Source: Thermotoga sp. SG1 (GTDB lineage: Bacteria; Thermotogota; Thermotogae; Thermotogales; Thermotogaceae). From it: a stretch of 64,000 bases of DNA. The notes under the pieces were generated by a model. The model was given only the letters and a program-made list of their open reading frames with translations. It was not told where the DNA came from and did not search any database. Position 1 is the first letter of the stretch, and the number at the start of each line of letters is the position of its first letter. A program made the position numbers and the translations under genes. The DNA is taken from NCBI RefSeq assembly GCF_002865985.1, contig NZ_LNDD01000005.1:1-64000 (forward strand), in the 5' to 3' direction. Below, one piece after another: positions 30,214 through 41,030 of the stretch.

Positions 30214-30477
30214 ATGAATATGGAAAACCTGGGTGATCTCGCACAGGGACTGGCACTTCTTGGGAAATATCTTGGAGCAGGGCTCTGCATGGGAATAGGT
30301 GCCATAGGACCGGGTATAGGAGAAGGTAACATAGGTGCACACGCCATGGATGCCATGGCAAGACAGCCCGAGATGGTCGGTACCATCACCACAAGAATGC
30401 TCCTTGCTGACGCTGTGGCGGAGACAACTGGTATATACTCACTTCTCATAGCCTTCATGATCCTCCTCGTGGTGTGA
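30214..30477 (+). CDS. atpE: ATP synthase F0 subunit c
   Basis: 87-residue hairpin of two membrane helices that forms the rotor ring. The ion-binding carboxylate is Glu70. The surrounding residues Glu37 (in GPGIGEG), Val68, Thr71, Thr72 and Tyr75 (AETTGIYS) line up with the sodium-binding set known from Ilyobacter-type c subunits, so the enzyme is predicted to be sodium-coupled. GGAGG SD. Confidence 0.95.
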   Translation: MNMENLGDLAQGLALLGKYLGAGLCMGIGAIGPGIGEGNIGAHAMDAMARQPEMVGTITTRMLLADAVAETTGIYSLLIAFMILLVV

Positions 30478-30489
30478 GGAGGGATAACT

Positions 30490-30984
30490 TTGGGTTTTCT
30501 AGAGATAAACTGGACTTCGGCGGCAATGTTGATGCTCTTTGTATTGATGGTCTACTTTCTGAACAAGTTTCTCTACACACCATTCATCGAAATGGCTGAG
30601 AAGAGAAGAAAAAAAGTCGAAAGTGATCTAAAAAATGCTGAAGAACTAAAGAAAGAGGCAGAAAAGATGAAAGAAGAAGCGGAAAAACAACTGCTGGAGG
30701 CTCGCCAGAGAGCCGATGAAATAGTTGAGAGTGCAAGAAAAGAAGCAGAAACAATCGTTGAAGATGCAAGGGAAAAGGCAAAAAAAGAGGCACAGAGCAT
30801 CATAGACTCTGCAAAAGCCCAGATAGAGGTTGAGTACAAAAAAGCCCTGGAGCAGATCCAGGAACGTGCCGCGGAGCTTTCCGTGGTTCTGGCCACCAAG
30901 TTGCTTCAGAGGGTCTTCCAGGATGAAAGGGCAAAGAAGGAATACCTCATCAAAATTCTCAAAGAGGAGATAGAAAAATCATGA
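30490..30984 (+). CDS. atpF: ATP synthase F0 subunit b
   Basis: Peripheral stalk: one N-terminal membrane helix (about residues 9-28) and then a long alanine- and charge-rich coiled coil. 164 residues. TTG 30490 follows GAGGAGGG; the stop overlaps the atpH start (ATGA). Confidence 0.93.
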   Translation: MGFLEINWTSAAMLMLFVLMVYFLNKFLYTPFIEMAEKRRKKVESDLKNAEELKKEAEKMKEEAEKQLLEARQRADEIVESARKEAETIVEDAREKAKKEAQSIIDSAKAQIEVEYKKALEQIQERAAELSVVLATKLLQRVFQDERAKKEYLIKILKEEIEKS

Positions 30985-31532
30985 AACTTTCTGCGGTAGC
31001 CGGAAGATATGCCAGGGCTTTTCTGAACGTCGCCATCGAAAATGAAAAAGAAGATGAATACCTGAGATTTCTGGATTTTGTTTGCAACGTTTACGAGTCG
31101 AACAGGGATCTGTTCGACAATCCGGTTGTGAAACCGGAAAAGAAAGTAGCGTTGATAAAGAGCGTCCTGGAAGAGTTCGGAGAAGAGATGGATGAGTTTC
31201 AAGAAAGGTTTTTGATACTTCTTTTCGAAAGAAAAAGACAGAAACTGCTCAGGAACATTCGTGAGCTGTTCGAGTACGAAAAGATACTTTCAGAACAGAA
31301 GGTGCCTGCAGATCTGAAAATAGCACACGTTCCGATAGAAGAAGAGCTAATTCTTCTCAGGAAATTCATACGAAAATACGCCCTCAGAGATCCTGTGTTC
31401 AAAACGATTGTAGATGAATCTCTGATAGCGGGAGCCGTCGTGGAATTCGAAGGATTCAGACTGGATACGACCGTTCAGGGCAGGTTGAAGAGGCTCTCCC
31501 AGGAAACCCTCAAAAGGGGTGAGATGAGTTGA
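30981..31532 (+). CDS. atpH: ATP synthase F1 subunit delta
   Basis: Joins the b stalk to the top of F1. 183 residues with the family start ([16 protein letters not shown]) and end ([27 protein letters not shown], split here as a C-terminal motif). ATGA overlap with atpF; its stop overlaps the atpA start (TTGA). Confidence 0.92.
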   Translation: MKLSAVAGRYARAFLNVAIENEKEDEYLRFLDFVCNVYESNRDLFDNPVVKPEKKVALIKSVLEEFGEEMDEFQERFLILLFERKRQKLLRNIRELFEYEKILSEQKVPADLKIAHVPIEEELILLRKFIRKYALRDPVFKTIVDESLIAGAVVEFEGFRLDTTVQGRLKRLSQETLKRGEMS

Positions 31533-33040
31533 GGATAAATCCCGGTGAAATCACCAAAGTACTGGAAGAAAAGATAAAGAGTTTCGAAGAGAAGATAGAC
31601 CTTGAGGATACTGGAAAGGTCATCCAAGTGGGGGACGGTATAGCCCGTGTGTACGGTTTGAACAAGGTGATGGTGAGCGAACTTGTGGAGTTTGTGGAGA
31701 CGGGCGTCAAAGGTGTGGCCTTCAACCTGGAAGAAGACAACGTTGGTATCATCGTGCTCGGCGAATACAAGGATATAAAAGAAGGACACACCGTCAGAAG
31801 GCTCAAAAGGATCATAGAAGTGCCCGTCGGTGAAGAACTCCTCGGAAGAGTGGTGAATCCTCTCGGTGAACCTCTCGACGGTAAAGGCCCCATAAACGCC
31901 AAAAATTTCAGACCAATAGAGATAAAAGCCCCTGGTGTTATCTACAGAAAACCCGTTGACACACCACTTCAGACGGGTATAAAGGCCATAGACTCCATGA
32001 TTCCTATTGGTAGAGGCCAGAGAGAATTGATCATAGGCGACAGACAGACAGGAAAGACCGCCATCGCTATCGACACGATCATCAACCAGAAGGGACAGGG
32101 TGTTTACTGTATATACGTGGCAATCGGTCAGAAAAAATCTGCAATAGCAAGGATTATAGACAAACTCAGGCAGTACGGAGCCATGGAGTACACCACGGTG
32201 GTGGTGGCTTCTGCATCCGATCCCGCCACACTCCAGTACATAGCACCTTATGCGGGATGTGCCATGGGAGAATACTTTGCTTACTCCGGAAGAGACGCAC
32301 TCGTGGTGTACGATGACCTTTCGAAACACGCCGTTGCCTACAGGCAACTCTCGCTTCTCATGAGGAGGCCTCCTGGAAGAGAGGCATACCCCGGTGACAT
32401 ATTCTACCTGCACTCTAGACTCCTTGAAAGAGCGGTTCGATTGAACGACAAACTCGGTGGTGGTTCTCTGACGGCACTCCCCATTGTTGAGACCCAAGCA
32501 AACGACATATCCGCTTACATACCAACGAACGTGATATCCATCACAGATGGACAGATCTACCTGGAACCCGGCCTGTTCTACGCAGGACAAAGGCCTGCTA
32601 TAAACGTTGGTCTGTCCGTGTCCAGGGTGGGAGGAGCCGCACAGATAAAGGCTATGAAGCAGGTGGCCGGAATGTTGAGAATAGAACTTGCCCAGTACAG
32701 AGAACTGGAAACCTTCGCCCAGTTTGCAACGGAGCTAGATCCGGCCACAAGAGCTCAGATCGTAAGGGGTCAAAGGCTCATGGAACTTCTGAAACAGGAA
32801 CAATACAGTCCAATGCCCGTTGAAGAGCAGGTTGTTGTGATATTCGCAGGAGTCAGGGGCTATCTGGACGATCTGCCTGTGGAGGCGGTCAGAAGGTTCG
32901 AAAAAGAGTTCCTCAGGTTCATGCACGAGAAACACCAGGATATATTGGACGATATCAGAGAGAAGAAAGAGCTTACCCCCGAGACAGAAGAAAAACTCAA
33001 GAAGGCCATCGAAGAGTTCAAAGCCGTGTTCAGGGTGTGA
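31529..33040 (+). CDS. atpA: ATP synthase F1 subunit alpha
   Basis: Regulatory nucleotide-binding subunit of F1. P-loop GDRQTGKTA, conserved [20 protein letters not shown] and the arginine finger region ISVTDG-like segment ([12 protein letters not shown]) with [12 protein letters not shown]. 503 residues. TTG 31529 start overlapping the atpH stop. Confidence 0.97.
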   Translation: MRINPGEITKVLEEKIKSFEEKIDLEDTGKVIQVGDGIARVYGLNKVMVSELVEFVETGVKGVAFNLEEDNVGIIVLGEYKDIKEGHTVRRLKRIIEVPVGEELLGRVVNPLGEPLDGKGPINAKNFRPIEIKAPGVIYRKPVDTPLQTGIKAIDSMIPIGRGQRELIIGDRQTGKTAIAIDTIINQKGQGVYCIYVAIGQKKSAIARIIDKLRQYGAMEYTTVVVASASDPATLQYIAPYAGCAMGEYFAYSGRDALVVYDDLSKHAVAYRQLSLLMRRPPGREAYPGDIFYLHSRLLERAVRLNDKLGGGSLTALPIVETQANDISAYIPTNVISITDGQIYLEPGLFYAGQRPAINVGLSVSRVGGAAQIKAMKQVAGMLRIELAQYRELETFAQFATELDPATRAQIVRGQRLMELLKQEQYSPMPVEEQVVVIFAGVRGYLDDLPVEAVRRFEKEFLRFMHEKHQDILDDIREKKELTPETEEKLKKAIEEFKAVFRV

Positions 33041-33046
33041 TGGGAC

Positions 33047-33883
33047 ATGAGCAGGGGTCGAATGTTACAGATAAAACGGAAAATAAACGCCACGCAGTCT
33101 CTCATGAAGATCACACGTGCCATGGAAATGGTGGCACGTGCGAAATCGAGAAAGATGGAAGCAGAGTATCAGAAATTCAAGCCCTTTTACGAAGAGGTAA
33201 AACGTCTGTGGTCACTGATACCGGATGAGAGTCTTGATCCCGTCTTCTTCGAAGAAGGAGACAGAGATCTGATCGTGGTGATAACGAGTGATATGGGGCT
33301 CTGTGGTTCCTTTAACAGCGAAATTATAAGAGAAGCAGAGAAAGTGATCTCTGAGTCGAAAAATCCCCATCTTATACTCATAGGTCTCAAGGCAATAAAC
33401 CATTTCAGAACAGGGAACATTTTGAAGATGTACGATAGATTCTATGAAATACCGGATTTCAGGAACGGTTCAACGATCGTGGAGGATATCTACGAATTCA
33501 TGGACGGCAGACCTGTGAATGTCAAAGTGGTGTTCAGTCGATTCAAGAACATACTCATTCAAAGACCAGAGGTGTACGATCTCATCCCTCTCAAAAGGAA
33601 AGAGAAGAAAAGAGAAGATTTTGAATACGAACCTCTTCCTGAGCAACTCGTCCCTGTCGTACTCCACTACTATCTGTCTACCACTTTGATGGAACTCATG
33701 TTCCAGACGAAGATAGGGGAGTTCTACGCCAGACAGAATGCCATGAAGAACGCAACCGACAACGCCCAGGAAGTGATCAGAGAGTTGACACTGGCTTACA
33801 ACAAAGCACGTCAGGCTTCGATCACCCAGGAACTCATAGAGATAGTGACGGGTGCCGAAGCACTGAAGGAAATCGAAAAATGA
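33047..33883 (+). CDS. atpG: ATP synthase F1 subunit gamma
   Basis: Central rotor shaft. Conserved start (IKRKINATQSLMKITRAMEMVA) and end (NAMKNATDNAQEVI, ITQELIEIVTGAEAL). 278 residues. The middle is less conserved, as usual for the family. Confidence 0.94.
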   Translation: MSRGRMLQIKRKINATQSLMKITRAMEMVARAKSRKMEAEYQKFKPFYEEVKRLWSLIPDESLDPVFFEEGDRDLIVVITSDMGLCGSFNSEIIREAEKVISESKNPHLILIGLKAINHFRTGNILKMYDRFYEIPDFRNGSTIVEDIYEFMDGRPVNVKVVFSRFKNILIQRPEVYDLIPLKRKEKKREDFEYEPLPEQLVPVVLHYYLSTTLMELMFQTKIGEFYARQNAMKNATDNAQEVIRELTLAYNKARQASITQELIEIVTGAEALKEIEK

Positions 33884-33888
33884 GGTGA

Positions 33889-35301
<1,413 letters not shown>

Positions 35302-35305
35302 AACC

Positions 35306-35629
35306 GTGAAAGTGAAGATCGTAACACCCTACGGAACGGTGTTCGACAGAGAAAGCGATTTCGTTTCTTTTCGTACTGTCGAAGGTGCGATGGGTATCCT
35401 CCCGAGGAGGGCCCCCATCATCACGCAGCTTTCTGTGTGTGATGTAAAAATCAGATCTGGTGAAGATGAGTTTCGTCTCAAAGTTGCAGGTGGTTTTCTC
35501 GTGTGTGATGGAAAAGAGGTGACCATAATAACTGAGGAAGCGGGAAGGGAAGAGGACATCTCTCCGGACAGGTTCATGGAAGCCAGGGAAAGGGTAGAAA
35601 GGGTGAGAAAATTCTTCCAGTCTTCGTAA
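35306..35629 (+). CDS. atpC: ATP synthase F1 subunit epsilon, short form
   Basis: 107 residues, against about 130-140 in most bacteria: the N-terminal beta sandwich ([42 protein letters not shown]) is complete, but the C-terminal hairpin is cut to roughly one helix. That hairpin inhibits ATP hydrolysis in other species, so inhibition by epsilon should be weak or absent. GTG start after GAGGAG. The end overlaps the next gene. Confidence 0.9.
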   Translation: MKVKIVTPYGTVFDRESDFVSFRTVEGAMGILPRRAPIITQLSVCDVKIRSGEDEFRLKVAGGFLVCDGKEVTIITEEAGREEDISPDRFMEARERVERVRKFFQSS

Positions 35630-36450
35630 TCGACAGTGCCGTAACCGTTGGAGATTGGAAGCTCCCGTTTCCGCTGAAGACTATTGGAATAAAGGTTTAC
35701 ATCGACGATAGAGAGTTCACCGATGGAGTAGATCTTGATTCGGAGACGTTTTACAGTTTTTTTGGAAAAGCAAAAGACTTCAGAACGGCCGTTCCTTCTC
35801 CAGTTGAAATGGAGAAGGTTTTGCGTGATATAATTTCTGAAGGCTACACCAGAATCTTCTGTGTTCATCTGTCCTCGAAGTTGAGTGCTTTCTACAGTGT
35901 CATGAACGGCGTTGTAGAACGCTTGAAGAAAGAATTTCCAGATGTAGAATTCAAGGTGATAGATACCAGGCAGGTTTCGATCGGAGCGGGATACGTGCTG
36001 CTGGAACTGATGAGAGCAGTCGAAAGAGGAGAGGAAGATCTGGAAGCAGTCGTTGAAAACGTGAACAGGAGGATAAAAATAAGATTCTCTGTTCTTGAGT
36101 TCAACTACCTCATAAAGAGTGGAAGGGTCAGAGCAACGGTCGGCATACTGGGAAATCTGGCGAAGATATTCCCTATCATGAGTCTTGAAAACGGAGAACT
36201 GAAGGTCGCTGCAAAAAAGCGAGGTTTGAAAAACGTCGTCGAAAAAATCGTGGAAGATCTGAAGGCAGAAGAACCCATAATGCTTGGATTGGCTTACGCT
36301 GGCGAAGAGATGAAGGAGATCGTTCTTGAACTGAAGGCAAGACTTCAGGATGAGAAAGTGAAAAGAGTGGACATCGTCAGATTACCCCCTACCCTTGCCG
36401 TTCACTCGGGACCCAAGATGTTTGGAGCAGGGATTCTGACACTCGAATGA
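35611..36450 (+). CDS. DegV family fatty-acid-binding protein, ATT start
   Basis: DegV-family protein, the type that binds fatty acids for fatty-acid kinases. The N-terminus [13 protein letters not shown], the TAVPSP motif, and KLSAFYSVM / [13 protein letters not shown] segments fit. The first ATG in frame (35809) would delete the first 66 residues including VIDSA and TAVPSP. No ATG, GTG or TTG is in frame across the conserved N-terminus or its immediate upstream; ATT 35611, shortly after AAAGGGTGAG, gives the expected start (279 residues). It overlaps atpC by 19 bp. Confidence 0.82.
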   Translation: MLPVFVIDSAVTVGDWKLPFPLKTIGIKVYIDDREFTDGVDLDSETFYSFFGKAKDFRTAVPSPVEMEKVLRDIISEGYTRIFCVHLSSKLSAFYSVMNGVVERLKKEFPDVEFKVIDTRQVSIGAGYVLLELMRAVERGEEDLEAVVENVNRRIKIRFSVLEFNYLIKSGRVRATVGILGNLAKIFPIMSLENGELKVAAKKRGLKNVVEKIVEDLKAEEPIMLGLAYAGEEMKEIVLELKARLQDEKVKRVDIVRLPPTLAVHSGPKMFGAGILTLE

Positions 36451-36462
36451 GGAGGTGTTCAC

Positions 36463-36999
36463 ATGGATTACAGAATAACGGGAAAGGGCGTAGAGATATC
36501 GGACGCCATAAAGAACTATCTCGAAAAGCGTCTCGATAAAGTCGACAGAGTGATCTACGATGACGAACTGGTTTCGTTCAACGTCAGGATAGAGAAAGAC
36601 GGAAAGAACCAGTACGTTGTGAAGTTCAACATGAACCTGAAGGGGAACATCATAAACGTGGAAGAAAGGCATCCGGACATCTACACGGCGATAGATTTCG
36701 CATCCGACGCTCTGGAAAAACAGGTGAAGAGGCTGAAAGAAAAGATAAAGAACCACGATCACAGAAGGTCGGTCCCGGTGGAAAGACCTCTGGAAGAACC
36801 CGGGGAATTTTCTCCTTCTGATAAGATCTCTTCTGTGAAGAGAGTCTCTCTGCTCAACATGGATCTCGATGAGGCGGTCATGCAGATGGAAGAATTGAAT
36901 CACAAGTTCCTTGTTTTCAGGAACGTCAACACCGGAGAGATAAACATGCTCTACAGAGACGAGGATGGTGGAATTCACCTTCTCGAAATGGCAGAGTAA
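36463..36999 (+). CDS. hpf: Ribosome hibernation promoting factor, long form
   Basis: Dimerises and silences 70S ribosomes under stress. N-terminal HPF/RaiA domain (RITGKGVEISDAIKNYLEKRL) and the C-terminal dimerisation domain (SLLNMDLDEAVMQMEELNHKFLVF, shown in part) identify the long form. 178 residues. SD GAGGAGGTG. Confidence 0.92.
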   Translation: MDYRITGKGVEISDAIKNYLEKRLDKVDRVIYDDELVSFNVRIEKDGKNQYVVKFNMNLKGNIINVEERHPDIYTAIDFASDALEKQVKRLKEKIKNHDHRRSVPVERPLEEPGEFSPSDKISSVKRVSLLNMDLDEAVMQMEELNHKFLVFRNVNTGEINMLYRDEDGGIHLLEMAE

Positions 37000-37017
37000 A
37001 CCGGAGGTGTCGAAGAT

Positions 37018-38433
37018 ATAAGAGAGTTCCTTCTGAACATACAACCAGACAGTTTATCTTACGCAATTCTGAACGAAGGTGATCTGGAAGAAATCTTCCT
37101 CGATGAAATAGAGACGATCACGGGAAAGATCTATCTTGGAAAGGTAGAAAGGATCGCACCTGGCCTTGAGGCGGCCTTTGTGAAGATCGGAAAGGGCAGA
37201 AACGCTTTCTTGAAGCTCAACGAGATAAACGGGTCCTACAGAGAGATCGTTCTGAAAGGGCAGGAAGTAACAGAGGGAGCAAAGGTACTTGTACAGGTGA
37301 AAAAGGACGCCTCTGGAAAAAAGGGGCCACAGGTGACAGCACAGATCGGAATTGCTGACAGATTCGTGGTAATCTTTCCCTTCAAGAAAGCGGTGGGAGT
37401 CTCCAGAAAGATCGAAAACAGACTGGAAAGACGGAGGTTAAGAAGTCTTGCCATCGACTTGAGAAGGAGATACGGCATTGGAGTGATCATAAGAACAGCC
37501 GCTGAAGGAGTTGAAGAGGAAGAAATCGTCAAAAACTTTCAGGAAGCCCTGAACAAATGGAACGAGGTCCTTCAAAAGTTCAGAAGATCGAGAAAACCAA
37601 AACTCCTTTATGAAGAGGACCCCATCGAACAGATAGTGAAAGAGAAAGTGAATTCAAAGATCGACAGGTTGATCTACAACGAAAAATCGATCCTGAGCAC
37701 TCTGGAGAAGTACGTTCAAACGCTTCCGAAAAAACCAGAACTCGTGTATACAGAAGGCGATCTGTTTGAAAAGTACTTCATTTACGACAGGTTGAAACAA
37801 CTTCTCTCTCGAACGGTGCCACTGAGGAGTGGCGGAAACATAGTGATAGACAGAACAGAGGCCCTCACGGTGATAGACGTAAATTCAGAAAGTTACACGG
37901 AGGCTGAAAATCAAGAAGAACTTGCTTTGAAAACCAACTTAGAGGCCATCGAGGAGATCATCAGACAGTTGATCCTCAGAAACATCGGTGGTATCGTCGT
38001 GGTGGATTTCATAAAACAGCGGAATCCAAAAAACTACGAAAAGATCCTGGAACGCTTCAAAGAACTTGCAAAGAAGGATGGAACAAAAATAGAAGTTTTC
38101 GGTTTCACGAACCTGGGTCTTCTGGAAATGACAAGAAAAAGAACAACCAGACCACTAGATACTTTTCTTTTCACTAGATGTCCTGTTTGTGGTGGTACCG
38201 GAAGAGTCATCTCGCAGAAGGTCCTTCTAAAGAGGATAAAAGAGGACCTGAAAAAACTGAGAGAGTTCGGTGAAGTTACTCTAAGGCTCCATCCGAACAT
38301 GTCTGGATATTTTAAGAAAGAGGATGTGAAAAGGCTGGAGAAAGAATTCAAGGTGAAAATTTCTCTGGATTACACTTGGAACGACCCAAATTCTTATGAA
38401 CTCAGTGCAAAGACCAAGAAAGGAGGAAAGTGA
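37018..38433 (+). CDS. rng: Ribonuclease E/G family endoribonuclease, ATA start
   Basis: Single-strand endoribonuclease for rRNA maturation and mRNA decay. S1-like region begins [14 protein letters not shown] and [19 protein letters not shown]; the catalytic metal aspartates are in [11 protein letters not shown] and IVVVDFIKQ; the zinc-link is [11 protein letters not shown] 37180 is the first standard start but would remove 54 conserved residues. Between the in-frame hpf stop (36997-36999) and 37180 no ATG, GTG or TTG exists. ATA 37018 follows GGAGGTG by 8 nt and is the best start (471 residues). Confidence 0.85.
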   Translation: MREFLLNIQPDSLSYAILNEGDLEEIFLDEIETITGKIYLGKVERIAPGLEAAFVKIGKGRNAFLKLNEINGSYREIVLKGQEVTEGAKVLVQVKKDASGKKGPQVTAQIGIADRFVVIFPFKKAVGVSRKIENRLERRRLRSLAIDLRRRYGIGVIIRTAAEGVEEEEIVKNFQEALNKWNEVLQKFRRSRKPKLLYEEDPIEQIVKEKVNSKIDRLIYNEKSILSTLEKYVQTLPKKPELVYTEGDLFEKYFIYDRLKQLLSRTVPLRSGGNIVIDRTEALTVIDVNSESYTEAENQEELALKTNLEAIEEIIRQLILRNIGGIVVVDFIKQRNPKNYEKILERFKELAKKDGTKIEVFGFTNLGLLEMTRKRTTRPLDTFLFTRCPVCGGTGRVISQKVLLKRIKEDLKKLREFGEVTLRLHPNMSGYFKKEDVKRLEKEFKVKISLDYTWNDPNSYELSAKTKKGGK

Positions 38434-38434
38434 A

Positions 38435-39028
38435 ATGGAAGTATCCATGGATCTCATCAAAAAACTCAGAGAGATGACGGGTGCGGGAGTGCTCGACTGC
38501 AAGAAAGCACTTGAAGAGTCCGAAGGAGACATAGAAAAGGCAGTGGAAATTCTGAGGAAAAAGGGAGCAGCGACCGCAGAGAAAAAGGCAGGAAGGGTCA
38601 CGAAAGAAGGTATAATAGTTGCCTACGTCCATTTCAACGGAAGAATAGGAGTTTTGCTCGAGATGAACTGTGAAACGGATTTTGTGGCAAGAACAGATGA
38701 ATTCAAAGAACTGGCTTACAACCTGGCAAAACAGGTTGCTGCCATGAAGCCGAGATACGTCAGAAGAGAAGACGTTCCAGAAGAAGTCATAGAGAAAGAG
38801 AAGGAAATCTACAGAGCTCAGATAAAGGACAAACCAGAACATGTGATCGAGAAAATCGTAGAGGGAAAACTGGAAAAATTCTTCGAACAGGCGTGTCTCT
38901 ACGAACAGACCTACATATTCGATGACTCGAAGAAGGTGAAGGACCTCATCAACGAACTCATAGCAAAAACGGGAGAAAACATAAGAGTTTCTAGGTTCAC
39001 AAGATACGAAGTCGGAGAAGAAGGGTGA
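38435..39028 (+). CDS. tsf: Elongation factor Ts
   Basis: Nucleotide exchange factor for EF-Tu. Conserved start [25 protein letters not shown] and core [15 protein letters not shown] (part). 197 residues, the short form seen in thermophiles. ATG 38435 is 8 nt after GGAGG; the longer frame from 38396 overlaps rng. rpsB is not adjacent. Its stop lies inside the downstream terminator hairpin. Confidence 0.95.
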   Translation: MEVSMDLIKKLREMTGAGVLDCKKALEESEGDIEKAVEILRKKGAATAEKKAGRVTKEGIIVAYVHFNGRIGVLLEMNCETDFVARTDEFKELAYNLAKQVAAMKPRYVRREDVPEEVIEKEKEIYRAQIKDKPEHVIEKIVEGKLEKFFEQACLYEQTYIFDDSKKVKDLINELIAKTGENIRVSRFTRYEVGEEG

Positions 39029-39050
39029 GCAGAAAGCTCACCCTTTTTTT
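39021..39050 (+). terminator. Terminator between tsf and pyrH, possible attenuator
   Basis: Perfect 10-bp stem AAGGGTGAGC / GCTCACCCTT with an AGAAA loop and a long T run (39044-39050). The tsf stop codon TGA is in the left arm. The pyrH SD GGAGG begins at the very next base, so no promoter fits between. A ribosome finishing tsf would cover the hairpin, which suggests translation-coupled read-through. Confidence 0.88.
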
Positions 39051-39062
39051 GGAGGTAGAGTC

Positions 39063-39758
39063 ATGAGGGTGCTGGTAAAACTGAGCGGAGAGGCACTATC
39101 CGGTGAAGGAAAAAAAGGTTTTGATCCAGAAAGGGTCTCGTATCTCATCTCGGAAATAAAGAAGGTGGTCGAAGAAGGTTACAGAGTGGGAATAGTGGTG
39201 GGAGCGGGAAACCTGTTCAGGGGAATTGAATTGAAAAGTCTTTCCAGAGAGAGGGCAGACCAGATTGGCCTTCTTGGAACTGTCATGAACGCGGTGTATC
39301 TGAAAGACCACTTCGAAAGGGAAGGTTTGAAGACAAAGATATTCTCTCAGATAGTGAACCTTCCCGACGTGGAGAGCGTGAGTTACGATTCGATTGAATC
39401 GGCCATTGAAAACGGTTTCGTTTTGATATTCGCGGGTGGAACGAGCAATCCGTTCTTCACAACAGATACCGCCGCCGTTTTGCGTGCGAAAGAGATGAAG
39501 GCCCAGATCATCGTCAAGGCAACAAAGGTGGATGGAATCTACGACAGAGATCCCAAACGATTCTCAGATGCCAAAAGGATCGAACGCTTGACCTTTTCCG
39601 AAGCGATGAAAATGGGAATCGAGGTCATGGATGCCGAGGCCTTTGCACTTTGCAAAAAGTTGGGCATAACCGTCAGGGTTATAAATTTCTTCGAGCCAGG
39701 TTCACTTTTGAAGGCCCTGAAGGGAGAAAACGTAGGAAGCATCGTTTTGCCCGATTAA
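39063..39758 (+). CDS. pyrH: Uridylate kinase
   Basis: Phosphorylates UMP to UDP. Amino-acid-kinase fold: VLVKLSGEALSGEG, VVGAGNLFRG, FAGGTSNPFFTTDTAA and ATKVDGIYDRDPK. 231 residues. SD GGAGGTAGAG directly after the terminator. The TAA stop shares the palindrome TTAA with the stop of the converging transporter gene. Confidence 0.96.
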   Translation: MRVLVKLSGEALSGEGKKGFDPERVSYLISEIKKVVEEGYRVGIVVGAGNLFRGIELKSLSRERADQIGLLGTVMNAVYLKDHFEREGLKTKIFSQIVNLPDVESVSYDSIESAIENGFVLIFAGGTSNPFFTTDTAAVLRAKEMKAQIIVKATKVDGIYDRDPKRFSDAKRIERLTFSEAMKMGIEVMDAEAFALCKKLGITVRVINFFEPGSLLKALKGENVGSIVLPD

Positions 39759-41026
39759 TCGATATACCTTCCTTTTGTCTCTCTTCCGAAGATCAAAACA
39801 GCGATTCCTGCTGCCACGGCCATCGCAGAGATCCATGAAAGGGTTTCTGCGATGCTCTTTCCTTTTTCCATCATGAAACCTGTGTAGTACGGTGCTATCA
39901 TTCCGGCTATCCTTGCCCATACACCGGCTGCTCCATTCCCGGTGCCCCTGAGTGGCGTGGGGTAGAGTTCGGGAGTGTAGGCATAGACCAGTCCCCATAC
40001 TCCCAGACAGAAGAATGAAAGAACCATGGCAAAAGCAAGAAGCGAAACGTCTCCACGTACGTTGGCCCAGAGCAGAGCGGCAGCTCCCGTTCCTATGAAG
40101 TAAACTCCCAGAGAAATCTTTCTTCCCCATTTCTCTATGAAGTAAGCCGCTGAAAGATATCCGGGAAGCTGAGCCACCATCATGTAAAAGGTGAACCATG
40201 AAGACTTGAGCACGCTTATGCCCTGAGAAGAGAAGATCCGTGGAGCCCACGTGAACAGTGCGTAGTACACGAAGCTAACCACAAACCACACAGACCAGAT
40301 CAAAACTGTGTCTTTCAGATGTTCTTTCTTCAAAAGTGAAACTATGGGTACCTTTTCTTTCTTCGGAGGAACTATCTCCTCTTCCACTTTTCTTCCAAGA
40401 ACCCTTTCCAGAGCGCTCTTTCCACCTTTCAAGAGGGCGTATTTTGGGGTTTCTGGCATTTTGGAAAATACCGGAACGAAGACGTATCCAAAACCGAAGA
40501 TCCAGAAGATCCATCTCCAGTTTGGAAGAACGAAAACCGCGAAAAGCCCGATCAGAATGCTTCCAACTGCCCAGCTGGATTCCAGAAGAACAAGGTACCT
40601 TCCTCTGAGCCCAGTACTGGTGAACTCGGAAAGGTACGCGTTGAAAGACGGCATCAACCCACCGTATCCAAAACCAGACAACGCCCTTAAAACCACAAGT
40701 GCACTGAGCGACTTCGAAAATCCTGACAGGAACGTGAAGGTGATTGTGACAACGAAAAAGAAAAGGTTCGAGGTCTTCCTTCCAAGAAGGTCTGCCACAA
40801 AACCAACGGAAAGAGCACCAAGGAGCATTCCCAGAAAAGTAGCACTTGCTATCGTAGCCCCCTGAGTAGAAGTGAGTTTCCATTCCTCGATCACGTAGGG
40901 AAGAACGAACGAGAGGAGCATGACACCTGCCGCATCGAACATCCAGGCGATAGAGGTAAGTATCAGAAATTTTCTCTGAGTTTTCCTGTCAACGTACTTT
41001 TCGACGATTTCGTCTATTCTTTTCAC
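39755..41026 (-). CDS. niaP: MFS transporter, probable niacin transporter
   Basis: 423 residues with twelve predicted membrane segments. The MFS loop signature is ADLLGRKTS after helix 2, and RWIFWIFGFGYVF and ETKGRYID fit sugar/organic-acid-type members. It follows niaR with GGAGG-9-GTG and is cotranscribed from the NiaR-box promoter, so nicotinate uptake is the likely role by context and by the known niaR-niaP pairing in Thermotoga. Substrate not shown by sequence alone. Confidence 0.82.
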   Translation of the reverse strand: MKRIDEIVEKYVDRKTQRKFLILTSIAWMFDAAGVMLLSFVLPYVIEEWKLTSTQGATIASATFLGMLLGALSVGFVADLLGRKTSNLFFFVVTITFTFLSGFSKSLSALVVLRALSGFGYGGLMPSFNAYLSEFTSTGLRGRYLVLLESSWAVGSILIGLFAVFVLPNWRWIFWIFGFGYVFVPVFSKMPETPKYALLKGGKSALERVLGRKVEEEIVPPKKEKVPIVSLLKKEHLKDTVLIWSVWFVVSFVYYALFTWAPRIFSSQGISVLKSSWFTFYMMVAQLPGYLSAAYFIEKWGRKISLGVYFIGTGAAALLWANVRGDVSLLAFAMVLSFFCLGVWGLVYAYTPELYPTPLRGTGNGAAGVWARIAGMIAPYYTGFMMEKGKSIAETLSWISAMAVAAGIAVLIFGRETKGRYID

Positions 41027-41030
41027 GGTC

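Noticed and set aside
31475-32590. A 371-residue frame opposite atpA, and a 316-residue frame at 33907-34857 opposite atpD
   Set aside because: Antisense shadows of highly conserved ATP synthase genes with no recognisable domain.
35809-36450. ATG 35809 as the start of the DegV-family protein
   Set aside because: It would remove the conserved N-terminal third including VIDSA and TAVPSP, which is encoded in the same open frame upstream.
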